From Heterohyrax brucei (taxonomy: Eukaryota > Chordata > Mammalia > Hyracoidea > Procaviidae): DNA of 64,000 nt. The DNA is taken from contig CM053143.1 of the NCBI GenBank assembly GCA_028571685.1, positions 1,617,501 to 1,681,500 of the forward strand, in the 5' to 3' direction. Below, piece after piece: positions 1 to 11,454 of the stretch. Position 1 is the stretch's first letter. Each line of letters opens with the position of its first letter. Position numbers and translations under genes: made by a program. The notes beneath the pieces were generated by a model, which saw nothing but the letters and a program-made list of their open reading frames with translations, ran no database searches and was not told where the DNA came from.

Positions 1-293
1 TCAGACACAAATGGATTGGACTTGGAGATGTAAAGTGACCATATATTGGATGCACTTTATGGTTCTGTGCATCTATAAGATATCATCCTGGTGACCTCTG
101 GCTGGAGTAAGGGGAGTGGGTGGAGAGGAAGGGAAAGAAAACTGGTGGAAAGATGTGACATGTATGGAGCAGAGAGGAATATGGTGCTGCCACTGGGCAG
201 GGAGAGCAGTGGAAGTGGCATATAGGTGGGCATGTTAATTTATATGGGAATGTACATTTTCACTCAGTCATAATAAAAAAGAAAAAAAAAAGA
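1..293 (+). mobile_element. L1 3' UTR end with A-rich tail (cut by window edge)
   Basis: This is the last part of an L1 3' untranslated region in sense orientation. It reads through the same landmarks seen in every other L1 here (a segment resembling atggattggacttgg near the start, then gtggagcagagaggaa, then tatatgggaatgtacatttt) and ends in an A-rich tail at about 275-293. The body lies upstream of the window, so its length and coding state are unknown. Confidence 0.85.
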
Positions 294-645
294 ATTTTAA
301 AAGCCCTCCCAGGTAGAGAAAAAGAATCAGACTTCAGGGGTCTCCAGTAGCAACCAGGGTAGCCAGGAACAGAGAAGAGGAGAAGGCTGTGACCTGAGAG
401 CAGAAACTGCTAGATAAGCTGCTGTGCCTTGAATGCTCTAGGTCCACCTTTCCAAACCTAATTCAATAATGTGTGTCGTGTATATTTCAGTTCGACTTTA
501 AAATTGACATGGTTTTCATGTTGTTCTTAAGTGTTTTTACTCCTAGCTACTATGGTTGCTTTGCTAAATTTTCACTTCAACCACATAAACTATGTAAATA
601 TAAAAACATTTAAGCTACACATAGGGCGTCTCACAGTTAAGTCCA
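294..645. other. Unassigned interval, no gene seen
   Basis: Between the L1 tail and the mariner remnant I see no repeat I recognise and no coding signal. The open frame that begins at 531 runs through the mariner remnant on the wrong strand and has no recognisable protein character. Confidence 0.5.
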
Positions 646-649
646 TGAA

Positions 650-803
650 CTTAATTTGTCTAAGTGCTACACACTCCGCTGCTGAATATCAATCACTACA
701 GCCGCTTTGGAAATACTCCCTGTGGGAAGCTACGCACCGATGTCAGCACTTAATCCACCCTTCAAAGCAATTTTCAAACTCTTTCTGGAATGGCCATTGC
801 ACA
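650..803 (-). pseudogene. Mariner-like transposase C-terminal remnant, minus orientation
   Basis: Read on the minus strand, about 690-790 gives a peptide resembling the C-terminal end of a mariner (Tc1/mariner DD34D) transposase: a stretch like ENCFEGWIKC followed by HRCV and stops. The frame is broken and no terminal inverted repeats were recognised. Such transposases cut and paste their element in the nucleus; this copy is dead. It overlaps in protein coordinates with the plus-strand remnant next to it, so the two cannot be one uninterrupted gene. Confidence 0.55.
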
Positions 804-804
804 T

Positions 805-1058
805 GGTGGCAAGGTGGCAAGTTCATGAACTTCATTGTATGGTTGTCGGTGAGGTAGTTTTTAGTAAGTAAGTAAATAAATAAATGTATTGGAACATCGT
901 TCCTACTCACCTGATCTGGCCCTCAATGACTTTTTTCTTAACCCAAAGATGAAGGAAATGTTGAAAGGAAGGCCTTTTGATGGCATTCAAGACATCAAAG
1001 GTAATATGACGACAGCTCTGATGGCCATTCTAGAAAATAAGTTCCAAAATTGCTTTTA
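805..1058 (+). pseudogene. Mariner-like transposase C-terminal half, plus orientation
   Basis: The plus strand encodes, after two in-frame stops near 856-870, a peptide resembling YSPDL-P-DFFL-PK-KEMLKG followed by DIQDIKGNMTTAL and KFQNCF. The YSPDLAP-DFFLFPK block is the region around the third catalytic aspartate of mariner transposases (established family knowledge). The reading frame ends abruptly at the edge of the L1 that starts at about 1059. It is a decayed fragment, and the orientation is opposite to the remnant just upstream. Confidence 0.7.
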
Positions 1059-3353
1059 GGTTTGATGATTAGGTCTTTCATCCAGTTTGTGTTGGTTTTT
1101 GTGTAAGGTGAGAGACATGGGTCTTATCCAATTTCGCCAACACTATTTGTTAAAAAGACTGTTTTTATCCCAGTTTACAATCTTACAGGCTTTGTTGAAT
1201 ATCAGCTGTTCATAAGAGGATGGTAGCATCTCTAGGGTGTCAACTCTGTTGCATTGGTCTATGTGCCTCTTTTTAACCATTACCAGACTGTTTTGACTTC
1301 CATGGTAGTAAAATAGGTTCTAAGGTCAGGTAGTATGAGGCCTCCTGCTGTGTTCCTCTTCTTCTTCAGTAGTGCTTTGCTTATCCAGGGTTTCTTCCCT
1401 TTCAAATGAAGTTGGTGATTTGTTTCTCTATCTCATTAAAAGATGTCGTTGGAATCTGTGTTGGCATTGCATTGTATATGTAGATTGCTTTGGGTAAAAT
1501 AGACATTTTCACAATGTTAAGTCTTGCTAATCATGAGCAGGGTAGGTTTCTCCATTTATGTAAGTCTTTGTTGGTTTCTTGGAGTGAGTTCTTGTAGATC
1601 TCTTTGCGTAGGTCTCTTGTTTCTCTAGCTGGATTTCCTAGGTATTTTATCTTCTCAGGGGCTATAGTAAATGGTATTGATTTGGTAATTTCTTCTTTGA
1701 TGATCTCTTTGTTAATATAAAGGAATCTTACTGATTTGCTTATGTTTATCTTATAGCCTGATACTTTGCCAAACTCTTCTATTAGTTCCTGTAGTTTATT
1801 TATGGATTCTTTAAGACTCTTTCTGTATTCAAGCATATCATCTGCAAAAAGTGAGATTTTTACTTCACGTTTGCTGATGCAAATGGCCTTTATTGCTTTG
1901 CTTTGTCTGACGGCTCTGGCTAGTACCTATGGTACTGTGTTGAGTAGAAGTGGTGAAACTGGGCATCCTTATGTAGTTTCTGTTCTGAGGGGGAATTCTT
2001 TCAGTCTCTCTTCATTCAGAATGACTTAAGGTAGTTGGCTTTACGTAGATGTCCCCTATTGCATTCAGGAATTTACCTTCTATTACTATTTTTCTGAGAG
2101 TTTTTAGCATGAATGGGTATTGGCCTTTGTTAGATGCTTTTTCTGCATCAATTGACAAAAATCAGGTGATTCTTATCTTTTCAATTATTTATGTGGTTGC
2201 TCACATTAATTATTTTTATGATGTTGAACCAGACTTGTATCCCTGGTATGAATCCCACTTGGTCATAATAAATTATTTTTTGATATGTTCTTAAATTCTA
2301 TTGGCAAGGATTTTGTTGAAGATTTTTGCATCTAGGTTCATAAGTGATACTGGTCTGTAATTTTCTTTTTTGAGTGATCTTTCCCTGGCTTTGGTATCAG
2401 GATTATGCTGGCTTCATAGAATGAATTTGGGAGTATTCCATCCCTTTCTATGCTGTGAAATAGTCTCAGTAATACTGGAGTTAACTCTTCTCTAAAAGTT
2501 TGACAGAATTCTTTGGTGAAGCCATCTGGGCCAGGGGTTTTATTGGTTGTTTCTTTTTTTTATTACATTTTCAATCTTTTCCTTTGTGATAAGTTGTTCT
2601 CCTTCTCCTTGTGATAATTTTGGTAGGTGATATGAATCTAGAAGTTTACCCATTTCCTCTAGGTTTTGAAATGTGTTACAGTACAGTCTTTCGCAGTATT
2701 CAGGTATGATACTTTTGATTTCAGTTGGGTCTGATATGACATCACCTATCTTATTTCTTATTCAGGTTATTTGTTTCCTCTCCTGTTTTTCTTTTGTAGG
2801 CTTAGCCAATAGTTTGTCAACTTTGTTAATCTTTTCAAAAATCCACCTTTTGGTTTTGTTAACTTTTCACTTGTTCTTCTTTAATTCATTTAGTTCTTCT
2901 CTAGTCTTTATTATCTGTTTTCTTCTAGTGCCTGAAGGATTCCTCTGTTACTCTCTTTCTACTTGTTCAAGCTATGAGTTAATTCTTTGGTTTGTGTCCT
3001 TTCTTCCTTCTGGCAGTATCTCATAGGTTCTGGTAGAATGTATTTTCATTCTCATTTGAATCCATAAATTTATTTTGTCCTTGATTCCTTCTATAACCCA
3101 TGGCTTTTTGAGAAAGATGTGTTCAGTTTCCATGTGTTCCAATTTCTATCTATGTTTTTTTTGTTATTGATTTTTACTTTTATGGCTTTATGTTCTGAGA
3201 AGATGTTTTGCAATAATTCAATGGTTTGGGTTTTCTTGAGATTTGCTTTATGTCCTAACACATGGTCTATTCTGAAAAATATTCCATGTGCCTTGGAGAA
3301 GAAGATAAAAAGTTCTGTATATGTCTAGTTGTGTAATTGTCACAATAAGATCT
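1059..3353 (-). pseudogene. L1-H ORF2 remnant: RT and end of endonuclease domain
   Basis: On the minus strand this gives L1 ORF2 protein with many stops and frameshifts. A readable piece at 1531-1836 ends with LHKWRNLP, and the RT active-site block FADD lies at about 1838-1850. Near 3050-3340 it reaches the region between endonuclease and RT. ORF2 normally nicks the target DNA and reverse-transcribes L1 RNA at the nick; this copy cannot make a full protein. It continues at 6847 after the L1-I insertion. Confidence 0.85.
3347..3353. repeat. Target-site duplication of L1-I (left copy)
   Basis: AAGATCT here is repeated at 6847-6853 on the other side of L1-I. In the host L1, removing 3354-6853 restores a sequence matching the other L1 copies (aataagatctgtgtctttactgag), which supports a true insertion boundary. 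Confidence 0.7.
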
Positions 3354-4446
3354 TACACATTGAAGATGGCAGACTAGACACAACTCTCCTTACTTCCCTC
3401 TGAAAACTAAGGCCTGGATTGATAACTGAAGATAGCATTCTTGACTCCCAGTGAGCCCTAAGATACATAGTACATGGTTGTCAGTGACTACATGCCACTG
3501 AACTGGAGAATTCTCTCTCACTGAGCTCCAGTCCTGCTGAGTTGCCACTTGGGAAGACTGGAGGTAGTGGTACTTTTATTTATTTTCTTTCTGTTGGCCA
3601 ATAGGCAGGGGATGAGCATGAGCTGGCAGATACACTTAGCTGTAGTGCTGATGTGAACAGCATGTGGTACTGTGGAGAGATGGTGTGTGTGATAGTCACA
3701 TTTTGACAGCGTGGTGGAGGACTGAGAGCACCACAACCCTCCCACCCTCTCTTGTCTGAGCTCCACCATAGACTCTGCTGCTTTGTGGTGGGAGACGCAG
3801 CTTGACCAGGATGCCATATTGGTCACCTGGAAGGTAGTATTACTCAACTAGTTACCTCAGCAAAGGCTAATTCCCAGGCTAGGAGGCAGAGCCAGTCCAA
3901 GGAATGCTTTACTAGCAGAAAGGCTGTGTTTTGCACAGGGTTGGCTTATACATAAGGCCCAGCTGAGGATGGCAGCATGGCCATAGCCTCTCCCTACTTT
4001 GAACTACATCATAGCATCTAGGGACAGACAAAGGCGTGCTTCCATTGTTAGCTGGAAGTCAGGACCTGGAATATCTGATGGCCTGACTGATTTGGAAGCT
4101 GTCAGAAAGCTTTTATCTTTTTCAAATGAGACTGCTTGGAGAAATAACTGCTGATCCACCCAGTGGCATCTCTTCCAGCCTTTACTGAAACACATCATGG
4201 GGTCATTGGATGGCTGCCCAGTGACTTCAAAAGTAGGGTGCTGTATTTTTCAGCCAGAAGGCAGAGTTAGCCACCCCAGAGAGTACACTCGTTCCAGTCA
4301 CTATAGTACACAGAGGCAGCTAATGAACAACTCCCTTCTCAGAACTATGCCTCAGCTCCTGTTGAGGCAATGCTAGAGAAACTAAACAGCCTCTAAATGG
4401 ACTGAAGGCAGCAGACCATAACTAAGCATTTAAAGAAACAGCCCAC

Positions 4447-5400
4447 CATGACTCCAGAAAACTCTCAGAATTAAAGAGAAAAAGACTTCACAGATGAAGA
4501 AGCCTTTCTGAGACCACCAGATAATTATAAATAGAGCCCTCCTTGAAATTAAAGAAAGAAAGCACCAGAGCAAAATGAAAAATTAATCAAGCCATTCAAA
4601 CTGATGGAATATCAACAGTCTAAAATCTAGTATATCAGTAACAAAATTCACGACTAGATAATTGAATTCAAAGCCAAAAGTGCAAAGTTGAGGAAATGAA
4701 AGTTAGACTTAGTGGTTTTGAGGGTAGAGCAGCTGATACAAGCATTTATAAGGAGAAATCAGAGAGAAGAAATAAGAAAAATGAAGCATTAAACTAAGAA
4801 ACATGTGGGAGTGTACTAAGAGGAACAATCTATGATTAATTGGAGTTTCTGAACAAGGAGGGATCACTGAGAACACAGAGGGTATTATTTCTGAGTTGCT
4901 GAAAGAAAACTTCCCTGAAATTATGAAAGAAGAGACCACAGATATCCAAGGTGTGTATTGAACATGACACAAAGTAGACCCAAAGGAAAGACACCAAGAC
5001 ATAGTATACTCAAGCTTAACAAAATGAAACATAAGACAAAATTCCTAAGGGCAGGGAGACTCAAAGCAAAACTAACATTCAGAGAGAAGCCCTGTAGGTT
5101 CTCGTCTGACTTTTCAGAAGAAATGATGCTGGCATGAAAGCAATGGGATGACACTTTCAAAGCCTTGAAGGAGGAAGACTTCTAACCAAGAATTATATAT
5201 CCTGTAAAAGTGTCTTTCAAATGTGGAGATGAAATTAAGACAGTCATAGATAAACAGAAACTTAGAGAGCTTGTACAACCAAAACAAAAACTACAAAGAA
5301 TACTGAAAGAAGCTCTTTGCTTAGAAAAATAAAACCATTAACTGTGTATTTAAGGAGGCAATGCAGGACACAACATTCGGAAACCTACTCAGGCACAAGG
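4447..5400 (+). pseudogene. L1-I ORF1 remnant
   Basis: Plus-strand sequence from the ATGACTCCAGAAAACTC start region aligns with L1 ORF1 of L1-H and L1-B: an N-terminal variable part, a coiled-coil-like middle, an RRM-like block (around 4830-4940, peptide resembling LIGVSEQGGITENTEG) and a C-terminal domain (around 5040-5300). L1 ORF1 protein is the RNA-binding trimer that packages L1 RNA. This copy has several stops and frameshifts, so no product is expected. Start choice follows the alignment with L1-H, whose frame opens a little upstream. Confidence 0.7.
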
Positions 5401-5628
5401 ACAAGTACTGTATGAGACCCCTACTATGACTTAAAAGACTCATGTACAGAAGAAAAGATTCCTTGATGCCTGAAAGGGAGGAGATGGAGGGAGAGAGAGG
5501 ATTGGTTATAGACTAGATAGTTGATAGAAATTCTGTTGGGTGACATCAGTGAGGGCACACATTAGAAAGAATATCAGTTCAATTGGACTTCAACGTAATC
5601 TGAAAACTCTTCCAGTCTGAACCAAATA

Positions 5629-6440
5629 ATGCAAGCATAGAGTTGCAGGGGTGGGCATCCAAGGTAGCATGCTCTCAGGGGACATGAAGGCCAAGTGGCA
5701 TAACTAGCCTGCTGCTAAGAGAGTCTTCTGCACCCCATAATGGTGTGTGGCATCTGGGGTCTTAAAAGCTAGCAAGCTGCCATCTGAGGTACACCAAATG
5801 GTCCCAACTCAGCCGGAAAGATGATCACCAAGGACAACAATGACATGGGTGAAAGAGAATGCAGAAGACGGAATGACACACGTGAATTGGTAACTACATC
5901 AACATGTGACCAGAAGAACCAGATAGTGTCCGGCCACCACCAAAGGCAGCCATGATGGGCTCACAGTGTTGAGACACAGTGACAACACAAGAAAAAAAAA
6001 GGGGTGTACCCTGAGAAATCCACTAAAACGCTGCAAGGATAAAGTAGCAGGGACAGAGGGACTAGGGACCATTCTCTCAAGGGACATCAAGAGCAATTGG
6101 CATAACTAGCCTATTGCTAAGAGAGTCTTCAGCATCTCATATTGCCAGAGTGGCTTCTGGGGTCTTAACAGCTAACAAGCTGCCATCTGAGGTACACCAA
6201 ATGGTCCCAAGTCAGCCAGAACAGATGATCACCAAGGACAACAAAGATATCAGGTAAAAAGAGCCAGGAAGACAGAAAGACCCACGTGAATGGGTGACTG
6301 TATCAACATGTGACAAGAAGAACCAGATGGTGCCCGGCAAACACCAAAGACAGTGTGATGGGGCACATGAGAAAAAGAGTGGTGTACCACATGAGTGGCA
6401 ACATGAGAAAAAGAAGGGTGCACCTCAAGAATCCCACTAA
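5629..6440 (+). repeat. About 404-bp tandem duplication in the L1-I 3' UTR
   Basis: Two head-to-tail copies, about 5629-6032 and 6033-6440. Shared landmarks are gcaagcatagagttgcagg / gcaaggataaagtagcagg, then ggcataactagcct, ggtacaccaaatggtccca, and atgtgaccagaagaaccag / atgtgacaagaagaaccag. They differ at many positions, so the duplication is old. Other L1 3' UTRs in the window have only one copy. Confidence 0.75.
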
Positions 6441-6846
6441 AGACTGCAATTGATGGCCTGAAGGCCTAGGAGTTCCCCTGGAAGTGTGGCCCCTAGACCT
6501 GCTGCTACCCTTAATGAGCAAACATTACTGAGCTCAACTCTTTGTATAGGAATGGTCTGGACTCGTGGACACAGCATGACAGTTTAAGGTTCTATGCATC
6601 TACAGGATCCGACTCAATGGCACTTGGCTTGGCTGGCATCTACAAGATGCTGTCCTACTGGTCTCTTACTGGAAGGGATAGGAAAGGGTGGAAACTAGGG
6701 GACACGAGATTGTTAAGAGGATGTGACATGTATAGAATGGAAAGGAGTGTGTGCTGTCACTGGGCAAGGGAAGCAGAAGCTGCAGGTAGGCGAGCATGGA
6801 AATTTAATTTGGATTGAATCCGTTCACTCAATTACAATTTAAAAAA

Positions 6847-8062
6847 AAGATCTGTGTCTTTACTGAGGTTTCTTCTGGACAGTCTATCGATTATTGACAG
6901 TAGATTGTTGAAGTCTCCAGTATGTATTGTGGAGTGATTTATCTCATTTTTCAATGTAGTCCATGTTTGTTGCATGTATTTAGATGCTCTAGTGTTGGGT
7001 GCATAAATATTTAATATTCCTAAGTCCTGCTTGTGTATTGAACCCTTGAACAATAAATAGTGAGTGTCCTTGTCCATGACGGTGGATTTTACATTAAAAT
7101 TTATTTTATCTGATTTTCTTCATATATTGTTAGCTTGGTATATATTATTTCATCCTTTAATTTTCAGTTTGTTTACAGTGCTAAGTCAACGGTATGTTTC
7201 TTGGAAGTAACATATAGATGGGTCATGTCTTTTGATTCAAGATGTCACTCGTCTCTTCCTTGGAAAGTTCATTCTGTTTATATTCAGTTTAATTATTGAT
7301 AGGTATGTATTTAGTGCTATCAGTCAGATGCATTTATATTTGTGTTGATGTTTCCTCTTTTGTTTTTAATAATCTCTTTTAGGTCATTCTACTTCATGAA
7401 TTGACTTTTCATCTTTTTCATTGTTGTTTTGTGTTTATTGAGACTCCTGTATTATGTTTCTTGTTTTGATATATTGCATTGTTACTAAGCTTTGCTGCTA
7501 CTCCTACAATCTCTCTTAATATTCCAAGTTTAAACACAATTTTAACTTCTGAATAACTTTTTAACTTCCTCTCCATCTGACAGGAGTATAACTACTGTAG
7601 TGTATCCCTATTTTTAGTGTGATGGTTTCCTAGTTTTTGTGATATGATCTCTGGATCCCTTCTTTTAATACTGGAGCTTTGATTGAGGTTTGTGCCTTCC
7701 CTAACTGTGTAGCTTTGTGGATGTTTTGTCCAGCATTGCTTTCTTAAATACACATTTAATGGTTTTGTTTTTCTAAGCAAGGAGTTTCTTTCATTATTTC
7801 TAGCAGCTTTTGTTTGGGTTTTTACAAAGTCCCTAAGCTTCTGTTTATCTGCGAATGTCTTAACTTCATCTTCATACTTGAAAGACAATTTTGCAGGATA
7901 TTTATGTCTTGGTTGGAAGTTTTTCTCCTTCAGGGCTTTGAATGTGTCATTCCACTGTCTCCTTGCCAACATTATTTCTGCCGAGAAGTGAGTCTAAAAC
8001 CTACAAGGCTTCCCTCCTAATGCTAGCTTTGCTTTGAGACTTGCTGCCTTTTAAGATTTCTG
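6847..8062 (-). pseudogene. L1-H continued: ORF2 N-terminus (endonuclease) and ORF1 C-terminus
   Basis: Minus strand 6847-7077 encodes part of the L1 endonuclease: a peptide resembling LFKGSIHKQDLGILNIYAPNTRA and then HTGDFNNLLS, matching the GDFNT block that carries a catalytic aspartate. The ORF2 start region lies near 7300-7320 but the ATG is altered. Minus strand 7592-7972 encodes the ORF1 C-terminal domain (MLARRQWNDTFKALKEKNF...). The 6847-6853 AAGATCT is the right copy of the L1-I target duplication. Stops interrupt both frames. Confidence 0.8.
8053..8062. repeat. Target-site duplication of L1-J (left copy)
   Basis: AAGATTTCTG here is repeated exactly at 9536-9545. Joining the flanks restores continuous L1-H ORF1 sequence (...taagatttctgcttatg). 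Confidence 0.8.
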
Positions 8063-9535
8063 GACCCAACAAAGTTGGCCATGATCCAAAAAATGCAAAA
8101 CAAAAAATGCTAGGGAGGCTGAGGGGAGATTGGAGCCCTCCTACACTGTTGGTGGGATTGCAAAATGGTGCAACATCTTTGGAAAGCAATCTGGTTCTCC
8201 CTTAAAAAAATGGACACAGACGTACCATTTGACCCAGTAATTTCACTGCTTGGACTATATCCTACAGAATCAAGGCCATTCACACCAACTCATACATGCA
8301 CATGAATGTTTATAGCAGCACAGTCCACAATAGCAAAAAGATGGAATCAACCCAGATTCCCAACAACAGAGGAATGAATAGTATATATAGGTATATATAC
8401 TCAATGGAACACTATGCAATGATAAAGAACAACGATGATTTCAGGAAACATCGCTTAACCTACTTTCACCTGGAGGATGTTATGCCGAGTGAAAGTAGTT
8501 AGCGACAAAAGGGCAAATATTGTGAGACCCCTGCGATAAGAACTTAAAAACAGACTCATGCATAGAAGAAAAGACTTTTTGACAGCTGCAAGGGTGGTGA
8601 GGGAGGAAGGGTAGGAGAGGGTTTAGATTAGATAGTTAGTAGAAATTTGGTTGGGTGAAATCGGTGACAGCACACATTAGAAAAAAGATCAATAATAACT
8701 GGACTTCAATACAATTTGAGTATTCTTTCCATCTTAACCCAATATTGTAAGGACAGAGTAGTTGGGGCAAGGGGCCAGTGACCGTGCTGTCAGGTGAAAT
8801 GGAGGCCAATTTGCACAGCTAGAGTTTTGCTAATGAGGATTCTCTGCACCCCTCATTGGTGAGTGGTGTCTGGGGTCTTAAAAGCTGCCAAGCTTCCATC
8901 TCAGGGTACAGCAAATGGTCCCAACTCAGCAGGAACTGATGATCACCAAGGTCCATAATGACATGGGGGAAAGAGGACCCAGAAGAGAGATAGACCCACA
9001 TGAGTGGCTCTTTACATCGACCCATGACCAGAAGAACAAGATGGTGCCTGGGCACCACCAGTGATAGCCACGATGGAGCTCATGAAGTGGAGTCTCACTG
9101 GGAACAAGAGAATAAATAGGGGTACATCGTGAGATCTCCAGTAAAAGAGTGCAATTGATGGTCCAGGGGCTTTGGAGCTCCCCAGGGAGCATGGCCCGTG
9201 GCCCTGATTCCATCCCTGTCCATAAATCATAATGAAGGTCAACTTTTCCAACAGCAATGAATTGGACTTGGCGATGCAGAGTGACTGTATTTTGTGGGAA
9301 TTTTTTGGTTCTATGCATCTATAGGATGTCATCCTGCTAACCACTTGCTGGAGGAAAGGAAGTGGGTGGAGAGGAGGGGATAGGAGACTGTTTGGAGGGT
9401 AGGACATGTGTGGAGCAGAGAGGAGGGGTGTGCTGTCACCGCGCAGGGAGAACAGTGGGAGCTGCATACAAGTGAGCATATGAATTTATATGGGAATGTA
9501 CATTTTCATTTAATAAAATAAAAAAAATATTTAAA
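8063..9535 (+). mobile_element. L1-J: 5'-truncated plus-strand L1 inserted in L1-H ORF1
   Basis: About 1.47 kb with the end of ORF2 (8063-8560) and a 3' UTR ending in an A-rich tail at 9515-9535. The ORF2 end carries the familiar KMESTQIPNNRGMNS and YSMEHYAMIKNN peptide at about 8338-8430, typical of the L1 C-terminus. The 5' truncation and flanking 10-bp duplication are the usual result of incomplete target-primed reverse transcription. Confidence 0.9.
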
Positions 9536-10191
9536 AAGATTTCTGCTTATGTTTCATTTTATTAAGCTTCAGTTTAATATGTTTTAGTGTCTTTCTTTTG
9601 GCATTTAGTTTATGTGGCATTTGATACACAGCTTGGATATCTATGTTCTCTTGTTTCATAATTTCATGAAGTTTTCTGTCAGCAACTCAACAACAATACT
9701 CACTGTGTTTTCAGTTATCCTTCCCTGTTCAGGAACTCCAATTAATCATAGGTTGTTCCTCTTAATAGAGTCCCACATGCTTCTTAATCCTTCTTCATTT
9801 TTCTTATTTCTTTTCCCTGATTTCTCCTCAGAAATTCTGGTGTCAATTGCTCTATCCTTAAGGTCACTAAGTCTGACACTTATGTCGTCAGTTCTGCTCT
9901 TTTGGCTTTGAACTGAATTGTCTAATTCTGTATTTTGTTATTGATCTGGTAGACTTCAGATCTTTGATGTTCCATCAGTTTGAAGAGCTTTCTTAGTTTC
10001 TCACTTTGCTCTGGTGCATTTTGTTTATTCTCTAGGAGGATTCTCTCTATGTTTCTTTTGTACTCAAGCTCTAATAGTTTCAGAAAGCCTTCTTCATCTG
10101 GGTAGTTTTTTGATTCTTTATTTTGGGAGTTTTCTGGAGCCATGGTGGGCTGTTTCTTTAAATGATTAGAGGTGAATTTTTGCCTTTCCAT
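9536..10191 (-). pseudogene. L1-H ORF1 N-terminal part
   Basis: Minus strand opens at 10191 with MERQKF and continues to a region resembling NSQNKESKNYPDEEGFLKLL, which aligns with the start of the L1-B ORF1 at 38215 (PDEETF). Further on there is the glutamine/lysine-rich coiled-coil part. The frame breaks near 9922, and the gene continues with frameshifts to the L1-J insertion. RNA-binding role is known for the family; this copy is inactive. Confidence 0.75.
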
Positions 10192-11228
10192 CTAGAGACT
10201 GTTTAGTTTTCATGGTGTTGCCTCAATGGAAGTTTAGTTGTAGTTCTGAGAGAGAAGTTGGTCACCAGCTGCTTCTGTCTATTCTAGCGACTGGCCCCAG
10301 TGGACTGTATGGGTGGCAGGCTCCACTTCTATCTGACAAAGACGGTGCCCTACTTACAGAGTCACTGAGGGGCTCTCAACCAACCCTATGATATGGGACC
10401 GTAAAGACTGGAAGAGACACCACTGGGCTGCTCAGCAGTTATTTCTCTGGGCAGTCTTATTTGAAAAATTCAGGCACTATCTGACAGCTTCCAAAATCAG
10501 TCAGGCCATCAGGAGTGGCATGCCCTGCCTTCTGGCTGACAACAGAAACAGCACTTTTGCCATCCCAAGTTGCTATGATGTAGTTCAAAGTAGGGAAGTG
10601 TCATGGCCTTACTGCCACAACATCAGCCCGGCCCTACCTGTATACTGACTCTGTGTTAAACACAGACTTCCTGCTGGAAAAGCTCTTTCGATACTGGCAT
10701 TGCGTCTCAGCTTGGGAATTATACCCTTCTGAGGCCTCCACTTGGGTGACTCTGCCTCCCAGCTGACCATGATGGCACCCGGACTGAGCTGCTGCTCACT
10801 TCACGAATGTACAGAATCTATGGTGGAGCTCAGAAAAGAGAGAGTAGGGGTCACTGGTGCCCTCAGTCAGGAGTCAGGCTCTTAAGATGTGGCAATCCCC
10901 CACTCTGTCTCTCTGCTGCACTGTATGTGGTTTACTTAAGCACTACAGTTCAGTGTATTTGCTGGCTCATGCCATCTTCTGCCTCCTGGATAAGCAAAAA
11001 AGAAAAAGCGTCAGTACCTGCAGCCTGCCCAAGTGGCAAGTCAGCAGGAATGGGGCTTAGCATACTCTGCCTCATCAGAGAGAGGTAGTTTCCTGTTTAG
11101 TATAGTTCAGTCTGACAACCCTATGGCTCCCTGAGTGTTCAGACTGTTCCATTCAATTATCATTCCAGGCCTGAGTTCCCAGAGGGAATCGAGGAGATGT
11201 GTGTCTAGTCTGCCATCTTGGCTCCACC
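10192..11228 (-). other. L1-H 5' UTR
   Basis: This is GC-richer than the flanking AT-rich DNA and matches the 5' UTRs of L1-A, L1-B and L1-C in landmarks (a TCTGACAAAG.. block and the 5' terminal GCCATCTTGGCTC on the plus strand). No reading frame in it is believed to be coding. It would have carried the internal RNA polymerase II promoter. Confidence 0.7.
11206..11222 (-). promoter_or_regulatory. YY1-like site at L1 5' end
   Basis: Minus strand reads GCCAAGATGGCAGACTA close to the element's first base. A YY1 site (core AAGATGGC) near +13 is established for human L1, where it sets the transcription start. Here it is preserved by sequence; use in this species is inferred. The equivalent is degraded in L1-C. 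Confidence 0.5.
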
Positions 11229-11454
11229 CTGGACATACTTATTTTCAAGCCAAAATTATGAAGTCAATCTAGCTTGTTCAAGGGGTCATGTTAACTTTAT
11301 ACACACTTTATTATACAAAATTATATGCGTATAAAAGCTAGCACTTTCTGTGAAGTTTTTTTTATTATTTTTTTCTTAAAAGTATAGCAGATTGAAACAC
11401 TGAAGGTTTGGTTTTGTTATCTTTCTGAGAATATTTGGTTTATATAAATACTTA

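Larger units (their letters stand above)
3354..6846 (+). mobile_element. L1-I: ORF2-less L1 (5' UTR, ORF1, 3' UTR) inserted in L1-H
   Basis: A plus-strand L1 about 3.5 kb long that begins with the L1 5' end (TTGAAGATGGCAGACTAGAC at about 3360) and ends in an A-rich tail at 6840-6846. It contains a 5' UTR (to about 4440), a decayed ORF1 (about 4447-5400) and then jumps directly to the 3' end of ORF2/3' UTR at about 5400. The whole endonuclease, RT and C-terminal coding region, roughly 3.8 kb in the intact L1-B, is absent. Both ends plus a target duplication are present, so the insertion itself is complete. Layout resembles that of HAL1 ('half-L1') elements; sequence does not show whether the loss came before or after insertion. 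Confidence 0.8.
1059..11228 (-). mobile_element. L1-H: old minus-strand L1, interrupted by two plus-strand L1s
   Basis: An L1 read on the minus strand: 5' UTR at 10192-11228, ORF1 remnant at 9536-10191 and about 7590-8062, ORF2 remnant at 6847-7320 and 1059-3353. About 5.2 kb remain once the two insertions (3354-6846 and 8063-9535) are removed. The 3' end of ORF2 and the 3' UTR are missing; the sequence stops at the mariner remnant. The 5' end keeps a CCAAGATGGCAGAC motif at about 11206-11222. It is clearly older than L1-B and L1-C because ORFs are heavily broken. Confidence 0.85.

Noticed and set aside
531-857. 108-codon open frame
   Set aside because: It runs antisense through the mariner remnant and has no domain or codon-use support.
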